A stretch of 64,000 bases of DNA from Rostratula benghalensis (lineage: Eukaryota; Chordata; Aves; Charadriiformes; Rostratulidae): positions 231,231 through 295,230 of the forward strand of contig VXAI01000447.1 of the NCBI GenBank assembly GCA_013399305.1, written 5' to 3'. The notes under the pieces were generated by a model. That model was given only the letters and a program-made list of their open reading frames with translations, did not search any database and had not been told where the DNA came from. The position numbers and the translations under genes were made by a program. Of this stretch, positions 40,401 through 52,400 are shown piece after piece; within the stretch, counting starts at the first letter, position 1; each line of letters starts with the position of its first letter.

Positions 40401-43400
40401 AAGTTTGGGAAGCAAAAAAAAATCAAACCAGGCTGTTTTGCCTGACCCTTGGTGTGTATGGGGTGGCCTGTATTGGTGCTGCCTGGCCATGTGCTTTGGG
40501 TACCAGGCTGATCTGTGCTTGGGAACAGCTGGTTAATTTAGGAGCATAGCTGATTGAGTTGAAATTCATCAATTCCTCATCTCAGGGTTAAATCAATACC
40601 AATTAATTCTAAAGCAGGGGAGGGTCTGGAGCGCATGTATCATGCTGGTTTCTTTTTGTGTTGGTAGCATCCAGCAAACTGAGCAAACACGGGGGAGAAA
40701 ATTGAAACCAAACTGGAAAAGAGAAAGAAGGTACCAAACACATGGGTGGGGGAAAAGGAAACAACCAGAGAGGAGGTAGTGAAAGATAAAGGTGAAACGG
40801 GCACGCTCTGTCCCTCTGAAACATCAACTCAACAGGCATCTATTGGATATGGAGTCATTCTGTGTAGTAGTAGTAGTAATAATTATAGAATCATGACCTG
40901 TTGCAGAACTCACATAGACTTTCTTCAAGACTTGATGTCCTGGGAGCATGGAGAGACCTTGTCAGCAGTAGAGGAAGGGCTTTGAAGTGTTTTGTGTTAG
41001 ACTGACATAGAAGAGGATGTGAGAAATGGTGACTCTTCCCTTGGGGGAGAGTAGGGGACTGCTGCTCTTTTATTTTATTAATTTATTTACTTCCCACCCC
41101 CAAGATTAAAGCAAACACAGGTTTTGGTGGCAGGCAGTTTTGCCTCCTTGAGAAGAGCAGCCTCTCGATGCAGTTGACAACTGGAACTATATTTAAGGCA
41201 GGGAACTCTCCAAGGGATGCTCTGCTCAGTTCAGGTCCTACACCCTTCTCGTCATCCATTACTGGGTTGTCTGGAAGAAACCTTTGGTTACTTGGTCTGA
41301 TGTCACTCCTAGGCAGAATTAGGGGAAACACTATAATGAGCTGCAATTAATAAAGAACAAAATTATGGGAATGTAATTAATATCAGTCAAGAAGGATTTA
41401 GGGAAAATGGGTCTTGTCAGATAATTTTTTTTCTCCCAAGTTTTAGTAGAGGCAGGTATCTGGGTAAAGGTGATAAGTAAGGGTTTTGTCCTAGAACAAC
41501 ATGACCCTAAAAAAATCTGATAGTGATAAATAGATAAGAAACTTACCTCGCATCTCAAAAAGCAGTTATCAAGGAAGAGCCTCGAAGGCCCGAAGCTCTG
41601 TTGAGGGCCTGGTGCAATCTAAATTTTCAATTTGATTTGGAGAAAGCATGAGTTGAAATCTTACTGAATTCTCAGGTGACACACACGTTAGCAGGATAGT
41701 AAATGGTATATGAACAGTTATATAGAGCTGTCAGGACTTTTTGCTCTCTCCCTTCAAATAAATCATGTTTTCTTACATATTTCTTAATATAACTTTCTAC
41801 AAGGTTGTACCAGCAGGACAGGCAGGGACTGCACAGTGTCCAGGCAAGGTGTGGTACCAAGAATTTACTGTGGTCTTGGGAGATGTGAGCAGAAGCAGGA
41901 AAGAGGAGAGTTTAAGCTGATTTTTACCCCTGTATGTGTTTTTGCACTAAAATGCAGTCTCCAGTTCTGCTCTGTGTGTTCTCAAAAGGGCATTCAAAGC
42001 CTGAGGAGGTCATTAAAAAGATTCAAGGGCAGGAGAAGAAAAAAGCCAGAAATGAGAACAAAGTGCTCAGTCCGTTTACCTTGTCAGAAGAGAGTGAGAG
42101 GTGACTTGATGGTGCTGCAGAGGAGGCTTTAAGTGAGAACACAAAGCGGCTCTCGGGTGGAGAAGGGCATTAAAGAAACTGGTGGCCGAATGCTGAAACC
42201 AGACAAACTGAAGTCCCACCTCTAAATGTCAGGTAGTAAAATCAACTGCAAGAGCAAATGTGGATTCTTCATCTCCTGATATCTCCAAATCCAGAGTGGG
42301 GAGCTTTTTAAAAGGTATTCTTCAGCCAAACATAAATTGTTTGGCTGAGCAGAGGGAAATCGAAGCGCCTGTCAACGCAGAAAACTTGGCAAAGCTTTTG
42401 CTAGTCCCTTCTGGTTCCTGGGTGTCTTCAGCCTTGGTATTTTGGGCAAAAAATTCATTCTTTCCAAGGTCATTCTGAAGCATAATCTGCTCTTCAGCTG
42501 CGTGTTGCACTGCGGGCTCGACCGGCTGCTTAACCTCTGGTGTTTCCTACTTAAATTGGAGAAGGTGCAGGGAATAAATCTGGGGACAGACACTGCAGAA
42601 AATGTCAATACTGCTTTTACTTGTTCCAGATACTTATAGCAATGAAAAAGATAAATGGTTTTGCCAGGCAACACCCTGACAGAGGCAAATCATCTACCTT
42701 CTTGGTCTGCAAAGGTGCTGAAGCAGCCAGTGGCAGGTAGGGCAGGAGGCACAGCCTAGGACGATGCTCCACGCTGGCCAGAGGAGGTTGCTGGGAGGTG
42801 ACAATGGCTTCTAAGATGTTTTTGGTTTGCAGGCAAGCAGAGCAGCTTTGTATGTATTTATTTCATTTCCAGGTGTGATATTTCGGATCTGCCCATTAAA
42901 GTGCTCTATTTTTGTAATGTACTGACTGTGGGTTTGACTAAAAGGTTTGAGTCAGTGATTGGGGAACCTCAGTCTGATTTCTGATGGCATCTCTGGTGCT
43001 TATGCCAATGTCTTACCCCTGGATCCGTGTTGACTCTTGCTGCAGTGTTTTGGGAGCTTGTGTTTTTGGCAAAAGAGTTTCCTCCCCTTCTGTTCAAGGG
43101 AAATTTTTGTCAAAAAGAGACTGGAAGGGAAGAAGGCTGGAGAAACCTTTCTCCAGAATAAAGAGAGATGGTTCGTGAGCTGCAGGAGTTGCTGTGTATC
43201 TCTGTCCGGAAGAGGAGAGAGGAATGAAGGATTCTTGTCATCCAGTCCTGTCATCTTATTTTCCAGAGTTTCTCCTTTTTTACATTTTATTTTTTAATAA
43301 GAATATCCATGTGTCACAGCTGTAAAAGCAATCGGGGACACTAGAAAGCCACTTGCGCATAGAGAGCTGTGCATGTAGCGGTGCAGCTGAATGTGCCCAG

Positions 43401-46400
43401 TGCCAGCTGAATTGTCTCTGGAGCAGGGCTCTGATACTGCCCATCTCCCACGGTGCTGCCTTTCCTTGTCTGTGCCCTTCTGCTTTATCCCATGAGCTCT
43501 GGGTCAGGAGGGGGCTGATAAAAAGCAGGAAGCACCTTGAGTTGCTCTAAAGCCTTGCTCTGCCCCAAGCCTTCAGGCTGCTGCCAGATGTGGGTGCGTA
43601 GTCTCCTAGGTGTGAATGTCTCCAGGCATGTCTCATTAGGTTGGAGAAATAAGAGAATTTTTTAAAAACAGGTGTTGCATAGTTGGGCTATGGGACACTT
43701 TAAACATTTTTAATGGGTTTCCTGCGTTTATGTCATTTGCTGTTTTGCCTGCCAAGGTTCCTGTAAGGACTGAACTAAAAGATGCAGAAGGATGGGTGCT
43801 CTGAGAGAGCACACGCGAAGGAGGGATGGGCACTGATGGATGTAGATGACTAAAAGATTGTTTGTGGAGGTGAACATGAGACAAATTAAATGGACCATCA
43901 AGTCTGCCTGCGAGGCTATGGGATGCTCTCTGAGAGGAAACCCCATCAGAGGACCCAGCGAGCTATAGAGGGATTGTAGAGGGTGCGTCAAAGGGAATGG
44001 TTCTGCAGTGGCTGAGGAAGTAGGTAAGGCTGTTTCACGAGGCTTTGTTTTATTGATGCCTATAATATTGTTCTTGCCTGAAGGTCTGGATTTTGAAAGC
44101 ACGTTAAAAATGCTTTACGTTTGTGTAACTTCCTGATTTATAGGATGTGCTTTGTGCATTGCTGTAGGCACACGAACAATCCACGCTGTGGTTAACGTTA
44201 ACCCAGAACAGGCACATTCTCTCCTCGTAGCCCACGGGGACACGCGTACACACGCTGCACCGAATGGGGGGCAGCAGCTGGTACAGAGCCCTGGGGCCAG
44301 CACCTTCACCCAGTTGGAAACCTCATGATACCAGAGGAAAAGGGACTTTATAGCTGTATTTATAGGAGAGATTTTGTCTTCGTATTTCAGTGCAGGTATA
44401 ATTTGAGAAGAAGGATAGAGGAAGTGTTTCTTATTTATTTATTTATTTTTTTCAAGTGCCTGTTCACACCAAAATCTAAAGAAAAGTAGTTTAGGTCAGG
44501 CAGCTTGCTGCCCAAAAACAACATTGCCTGTATTTTAGACAGGTTCTTACAGATATCCTCATGTTTCAAAAGCAGTTGGGAAAGATTTGTTTTCTTTAAT
44601 ATTTGGGCATCCTGAGTGCCCAAGACTCAGTATTTGGGTCGCTTCTTCTCCGGGGGTGGTACTCAAAACTGGGGGATTTCTGAGAGCACCGTGGGTCAGA
44701 GGTTTCCTGCCTGAATCCAGGTTAATGGATGGATGTCTTTAAAGGATTTAGATAATTTTGCTTTGTTCAGAAAACTTGTAGCAGATGTGTTTCAGGATGA
44801 GTGCTGTGTGGGATGAAATCTGGAGCCTCCTAACACTAGCTAAAGCAATTAATAGTAATGGTATTCATTACATGTTCATTACATAAGGTGGTTTGTTCTG
44901 GGAAACAGGCTGCTGGAGAGGGAGGCTGGAAATAGCAGCTCTTAATTTCAGAGGGCTGAGCCTCTGAAGACTGCACCCAGGAGGGACCAGAACCTACTGA
45001 ATTCCCTTTGCACTGTGGCCGAGGGCGGGTACAAAGGGGAATAGTCCTCTCCAGGGTTTTCCATTGCTGGTGCCTTTCCAGGTGCCACCAAGGAACATTT
45101 TGGCTGTGCCCAGCTATTCCCAGTGGCCCATCTGGGAGAGCTCCTGCATTCACAGCACCTCTGGTGTGCCCTGGCCTCTTCCTCCCCTCTTCCTTGATGT
45201 TCACCTGGAGCTGTGGCTTTTTGCTGCTCCGCAACATCTGAGGCAGCAACGCTTTAGGAATTAGCAACAGGATTTAAGAACATTTTGAGTCGTGGTCGGG
45301 CTGTTCACCTTCGCTCCATGGCTACTGCTCTTGTGCTGCCCAGCTGGGTACCTCCATGTACAGTCAGCTTGTGTGCCTGTGGGCACCTGCGTTTGATGCA
45401 TAATTAATTGGTACAAACACCTGCAGCAGGTAGGGTGGTGTGTACAGTTTGAGTTTCTGCTGGGCCCTGGCTTGCTGGAGCACTGGGTTTGTTCCAGAGC
45501 TGGCCGGGGGCTGCTGATGAAGCAGGGCTGAGTAACAAAACACTGTGTGAGGGCAAAACGCTGCCTGGCTGCCAGATGCCAGGCTGATCTGAAAGTCCTT
45601 CCCGGCTTCTCCTTGACTCTGCTGAGTCAAAAGGCTGTGGGAACAACAGCTGACTGTCTTTTCTACCCTTTTCTTCCTAGATGGGGACGGTCGGAGACTG
45701 AAAGGAGCCATCCAAAGGAGCACAGAAACTGGGCTGGCTGTTGAAATGCCCAGCCGGACCGTCCGTCAGGCCAGCCATGAGTCCATTGAGGACAGCATGA
45801 ACAGCTATGGATCAGAGGGAAAGTAAGTCATTGCAAGGGAGCTGGGTAATCACTTGTGTGATGCACTGTGCCTCTTACACCTATTAATTTTCCTCCAGCG
45901 TGATGGATGATGTGTTTGTCTCACTTGCCCGCACTGCCCATTCAATTAGGGTAGAGCAGATCCCTCTGCCTGCGCAGCTGGCACACACTTGAGCTGTTTA
46001 TATACTTTTTTTAGTGTTCTCATTATTCTGAGCTGAAGCATATACCCATTACTTTTAACTACTTTGCCTTTAAAAGAATAATTCAGGGTAAAGAGCTGAG
46101 GCTTATTACTGGTGATAAATTATAAGCCAGTAGTCCTTAATGTTGCCCAATTGCTGTCCATCTTCCCTATTTCAAGGTAGCCTTTTCATTTGAGAGGGAA
46201 AAGAATGCCAAAGTGAAGTAAAGGATGCAAGTAACAAAACAGTCATTCTTACATCAAAATTCGTATTTAGAAGAGTGTGCATGCTTTTGGTGAGAAGTTT
46301 TCTTTTGTTTCATCTTACAGTGTTCTAAAAGAATGTATTTTAGACATGGTTTTTGACCCCAAGAAAAGTTGTAACATGCTTTGCTGTGCTTAGGCTTTAT

Positions 46401-49400
46401 ACCACAATGTAAAACAGGGAGATCCTTAGGGTAGAACTTTGGGGGCTGACTTGTTTCCAAGTATTTTTTTGTGTTTCCATGATTTGAAGCCATATATGGA
46501 GATTATCAGCATTTGATTAAGGTGACCATTCATGGGAATCTTTAGAGGCAAACCTCCTCCCCTGCCCCAATATTTAAAAAAAAGGGGCAATACTATCAGG
46601 TGGCATGCTTCTATCTGTGAGGCCAAAACTTTTGGATACCTAAACTGTGCTCTGTTTAGGCCAAGTACCACACTTTGCATCACTCTGTGCGCTATTCCAA
46701 GTACACTACACTGCTAAAATGCTGTGATAGTCCAAAGGCTCTCTCAATTAATGTGATTCTAGTGTTAAATAAGTAACAGGCTGTAAATTAAGAGAACCTT
46801 TCTTTAGCTTTAGAAGTAGGTTAATCCTGAAAAGGCAGGGTAGGTCTGTGCTGAAGGTTGGAAATAGTAATGAGGCACAGACTGTGATAGCAATCTTGTC
46901 ACTCCCAAGCTGTGATGTACCTTATCTCCTGTGTGAGCTGCTGTCTCCAGGGAAATATTCCTGCTACACCAGCACAGTCCTGTGGCTTGGAGTTCTGCCT
47001 CTGCTACGAGATGCAGGGGATTAGTGATTAAGTTCAATCCCTTGGCAATGTGGGGCAAGAATCTGCTTTCGTGCAGAGCAGAATTCTTTCCTTTTTCTAT
47101 TTACATAGCTTACCCTCCTGGGAAAGGGTATAATTCTCTGAAAGCTCTGTGTCCTATCATTGCATACTCTGGTTGCTTTGATTGTGCTTTCCTGGAGAGA
47201 GAATATTTCTGCCAACAACGTTTTGCACCCATACAAGTGCTGTTTTACCCGGAAGGCTGGCAGCATGCAGCTATCAGCTCAACAAGGGGAGGAAAACACT
47301 GTCTTACGACCCAAAACTCTTTATTAGAACAAGTCTAACATTTGGTATTTCAACCCTGAACGCTGCCAGGACATCCTCACCGGCCCCTCTGCCAGGGGTG
47401 GGATGGTTTCTCCTCTTACTTCTCTGAAAAGTGAGATTAAGTGGTTCCTGGACGCTTTGTTCCTAGGTGGGATAATTGATCCCCTCTGGAAAGCCGGTGG
47501 GAATTGCAGCTGGCTGTCTGAGCTGGAAGTGATAAGCAAATGTGGTTGAGAGTACAAAGAGCTGAGAAGGCTCTATTCTCTTGAAACATGGTGGGAGGGC
47601 AGTTTCTTTGCTTTCTTTTCCTGCAATAAAGAAAGGAATTGCTTGGGGAATAGCTTTGAGGAACAGAAATGTATTCTCCTAAATCAGATTTCTCTTGACC
47701 TCTCTTGTTTGCTGGAGCTGTGTTCCCAGAGAGGCAAAATCAAGATTCCTATGACTGTATTAGCTGTGGCAAGTTAATTTTCTTTTTCATGCTGGGGTTT
47801 TGACTGATGCAGATACTCCTAGGTCAGAGACAGTTTTCACCAGTTACTGTCAAACCCCCAGTTTTCAGCAAGACAAGGTTGCCCTAGTTCTTTCTACCCA
47901 TCCCTGTGTGAACATACTGAAGAGATGGAAGAAAATGGATTCAAAGCCTTTCAAAGCAAAGGGTTTGCTTTCCCAAGTTTCATGTGTTTTTATAATCTTT
48001 CTCAATTTAAGGACTAAAAGGGCGACTTCCAAATGTGGCACACTGAAATGCTCAAAGATTTGGTGAGGCTTGGCTGCAGAAGGTCTTAAAATACCTGCTG
48101 TCAGTCATGGACTGCTCCCATGTTGCTGTGGCAAACTGGCTGTGCCCAGCTACAGCTTCTTGGTGCCGCTGCAACACATCCCAGCAGCAGAATTTTCCAT
48201 CGTGCCTGAGTGTGAGCAGTGCTGCTTGTCCTGTAATTACCCCAGTGCATGAAATCCGGAGTGCTTTTCATATGGAGGGGCTTATTAGGTAGGGCTATAC
48301 TCCTCAGGTGTGCTAGGCCCTATTTCTTTGAGAAAATACTCCCTTGAGGGTTTTGCCTGAAGACGAAGTGTGCTGCAGGTGAGCTGGTCTGAGGGATGTC
48401 CCCTGGAATTTAAGCTCGAGCGCGTGCCAGGACGTGCTAACGATGTCAGCACACCGCTCCCATTAATTTTTTGCTGAACAAAAAGTCCCTTGGCTGTATT
48501 ACCCAGCTTTTATACTGCACAGTGGTTGTGCACCAGTGTAAGAAATTAATATAATACAACTCAGTGTGAGACCTTATAGAAGGGAAAGGTGATATTTATT
48601 CTAAACAGAGCTGTTTTCAGTCACTCGCACTTCCAGGTTTCACTCTCCCCGCCTCATGCAGGCACCAAGCCTGGTGCATCCAGGTGCCATTGCTGGGGAC
48701 CAGGGACACCATCTGTCACGCCTTCACTACATCTTCTGACGTGTTCTGCACAACCAGATGGCTCTTGGACTGTTTCTTACACTTTCTAGGACTTAACCTG
48801 TTATTACAGGGTGATCTTTCACCTCAGGGTCTTGCGGGTTTTTTCAGTTTCTGTAGACCTTAAGCCATGCTGCTACCTTTCTGCTTCCTTCTCTGGGGCA
48901 TCTTTATGGTGACAGCCTGTCTTTGGACAGGGTGTGGAAGTGATGTGCTCAGTAGCTTTGATGTCCTCCTCCTGTCATCAGAGGACAGGTCTGCTGCTGA
49001 CGGGTTGGTTGTGCTTTTTGGACACACAGATGTTTCCATTCTTAATTCATCCAGACCAGTTTTAGTCCTGGTTACAAATCTCTACAGCAGTGAGGGTTTT
49101 CTTCTGTGCATGTACTTAAAAATCTTCGTAAGAGGACGGTTACCCACTGCAGCAAGTGCCTACGAGGTAGTCTCAGAACACCAAGGATAAAATTCTGAAT
49201 ATAGGATTAACTCACAAACCAACCCCTGAGATTCAACAGAGACCTCCTGCTCCATCCTGGCTCTTGCACAACCTACATCTTGTTTTGGCTGGGTTTTGCT
49301 GCAGCTGCACGAGACCATGTACAGCATTCAGATTCTGGACTTAAGTGTAACTGGTTCCTGCCAACCACTTTTCTTTCTGAAAATGAAGCAGAAAGACAAA

Positions 49401-52400
49401 AATGGAGCTGGAACGAAAGACTTTTAGCTGCCATGGTCTCCAATAAGTGGTGCCCCTCTGCTTTTTTGTTCTTGCTGGCTACTGCTGAGATGATTAAGTT
49501 ATGGAGAGCTAAGGTGATTTTTACCTTAGAAAAGCCCAGTGGGTGATGACTCACAAAGACTTAGAGGATTGTTCTTGTACTGTCTGAGACTGGTCTGCCC
49601 ATCCAGAGAGGAACCATCTTGCCATTGGCCATATCCTCCCCCTCTCCCCATCACCTGGGCAGCACCAGCCTTGGTCCTGCCTGAGCCCACCGTTGTGATG
49701 AGGGTTGGAGGCAGAACGGAGCCTGGTACTGAGCATCTCCCACCTCTCAGCTTTGGTCTGTCATGTGCTGTTCCTGCAGGCTAAGGGTTGTACCAGTTCT
49801 CCCATTTGTGGCTACAGGGCTGGACCAGTATCGGAACTTAGGCTGGGGGAGCCGCCTGGCCTTTGCTGCTTCACTGCTTAGCAGTAACTAAAAGGAAGCT
49901 GGAGAAAATACTGGCCTGGCTTGTGACTGTATGGACATGTGAAAACTCACTTTCCTTCACCAAAAGTTACCCATCATCATTTGGGAATCACCAAAAGGCT
50001 TGATTCCTTAACACACCGTTGAGGAGGTTCATATTGTAGCTCTTCACTCAATGTCTCTCTTCTGGTGTCCAAAGCCAGGGGACTTCTAGACTCTTGTTTA
50101 GCAGACTGTCTATAGGGGTCTCCTTTTATCCCAGTCCTTTTACAAGATGGAATGAATTGTGTTGTTGATACGCTTCAGTCGGCAAGAAATCAAAGCCTTT
50201 TGAGATGGAAACCGGGAAGGCATGGAGATTGTTTCAGCAGTGCACCAAGAAATTAGTCAGCCTGTTGAGCACCAGCACATCCTTTTGTGCTGTTAAGCTT
50301 GACCAGCAGAGCTCAGAGGGGATGTGACCCTGAGAGCTGTAGCTGAAGCAGTAAATACAGCGAATCCCACCTTCAGCAACCTCTTGGCAGTGGGCAGAAT
50401 TGGTCTCTGAAGGCAGGTAGTGATCTCTTATTCAGTGCATCTGAGATGACTTGCGATTGCTAAAAATGGAGTTAGCCTGGTAAGGGAATGGGGGAGGTCT
50501 TGGTACATAATTCACTGTATAGTTTTTATAGCTCCAATTTAGGTGGCAGAATTCATGCAGCAGAAGGAGTCGGATACACGAGTGGAGTACAGGGTGTTAC
50601 AGCACATAAGACAGCACGTCACGGTGCTAAAAATGTTAGAGAAAGCGGAGTGGCCGGGAGAGAAGCGGAGCCTGTTGAGAGGCAGAGATGGGGAGGTTGC
50701 CTGGCAGAAGAGAGCTGTGGGGTTGGGTTGGGTTGGGTTTGGGTCCTGTGGGGACAAATGCTTGGAGAAAGCCCTTCCAGCCCAAGTGAAGGCTCCTGCA
50801 GTGTTCACATCAACTCTAATGGGGGTAAGGGGCTGTGTGCCCAGTCCTCTGACCACATAGGTGCAGATTGCATTAATAATTCCTCAGGTGCACCATAAAT
50901 ATTTTAAAGATAGGGGCGGTGGATGTTAAATTAAGCAGTTCTGCCTTCCTCCTTAGCTGATAGATGTCTACGTGGCTTCTGCGTGTAAGATGCAATTTAA
51001 AAGACCTTAACATGCAATATGGATGAGTGTGATTGTTAGACAGTATGTTACTGTTCCCTGAAATTGGAGTGCTGATGGGGTTTTTTATGGTCAAATAAAA
51101 TAACTGTCAAATTACATCATCAGTCTCAGAAGAGGCTCTCCCCCCACCTTTCTTCTGGAGGAAGGCAATTTGTGTTGCTGTCCCTGGTTTTTAAAAAAAC
51201 CGAGCTGGAGAACTTGGGTATGTGTTAGATGCAGAGTATAGCAAATTTATTAGTTCAAGCCGTTCAGCTGCAGGCAACCTGCTTGTTAATTGCAGCTTTG
51301 TGGGCTGAGAGGACAAAAAGCATGTAGAAAATATTTACAAGAACAGAAGAATAATTTCTGAAGCTCGGGCTCAAACACATCCTATGTATGTATTAGGCAC
51401 GCTGGAGCACCTCTTTTTAAGAGTGTATGTACTTCTAAAGGCTTGAGTTGATGGCAAATAGGGGGTTGTGTGGATAGTGTGAATAAATCCATGAGAAGCA
51501 CATAGACGAAATGTTATCTTCTGAAAATAGCTTTGTCTGGGTGTGCCAGGGGGTGGCTGTGTTGAAGCATCACTACCCCCCCACCCCAGCTTGAACCCAC
51601 AGCAGAGCAGCTCTGCAAAAGTCAAGTGTAATGGGGAGTTGGTCCAAGGGGGACAGGCACAAAGCCTTCTCAGAACACCCCTCTTCACAGAGCTCTCCAG
51701 CAGAAGGGGGTTACACCCAGCCTGCGAGGGCAGCAGGAGGTGAACCCCTCGCTCTGCCAGCCTGTGGCACTGACAAGCTGTTACAATCCACTCGGGTCCC
51801 AAAGTCTTGTAAGACAGAATTAAAAAGTACCGTATGGAGGGCAAAAGGAAGGGGATTTGCTGCTCTGTGCTTCCAACTGATACTTTGTGAGTGGTGTTGG
51901 GGACTGATGTGCAAAAGAGGGAGGACTGGAAAGAAATTTGGAAGGAAAAAGTCAAGCAAAGCACGGGAATAAATTCTCTAGGGAGGGATATTAAGGACAG
52001 GTTAGACAAGCAGCTGTCAGGGGTGATGTAAATAAAGCTGCTCTGGCCTTGGGACCTGGGTGTGGGGCGGGTGACCCGTGGAGGTGCCTTCACACCAGAT
52101 TTCCTGCGAGTTTTGCAAGGCTTTGACAAGCTGATTGTGCAGACGCTTGCAGCAGCATAATGGTATACCTGGCATACAGAGTCCCAGAAGCAATTTAAAA
52201 ATAGATTTAGAAAAGAGGTCAGACAAACTCCACATGGACAGGAAAAAGAAATTAATGATACGTTTTCCCTCAATGTGTCTGTGCTGTTACATGCTCTGCA
52301 TGCTAATGGGCAGGCAGCGACGGGTCGGGGGGTGCGGGAGAGGCTGAGCACAGCAGGATAAGAGGCATCAGCACAGGGGCTTTGGTTTGGGGTTTTTGGG

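Larger units (their letters stand above)
10445..45680 (+). other. RIMS4: RIMS4 intron 1 (35,236 bases, phase 1)
   Basis: The intron starts GTACGG and ends TTCTTCCTAG. It separates the CpG-island exon from the rest of the gene. It holds CR1 copies at 16349-16740 (minus) and 35370-36120 (plus), an old CR1/L3-like piece at 41985-42240, two short tandem duplications and many homopolymers. No nested gene with splice-supported coding sequence was recognised on either strand. Long first introns of neuronal genes often carry enhancers, but I cannot identify one here. Confidence 0.93.
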
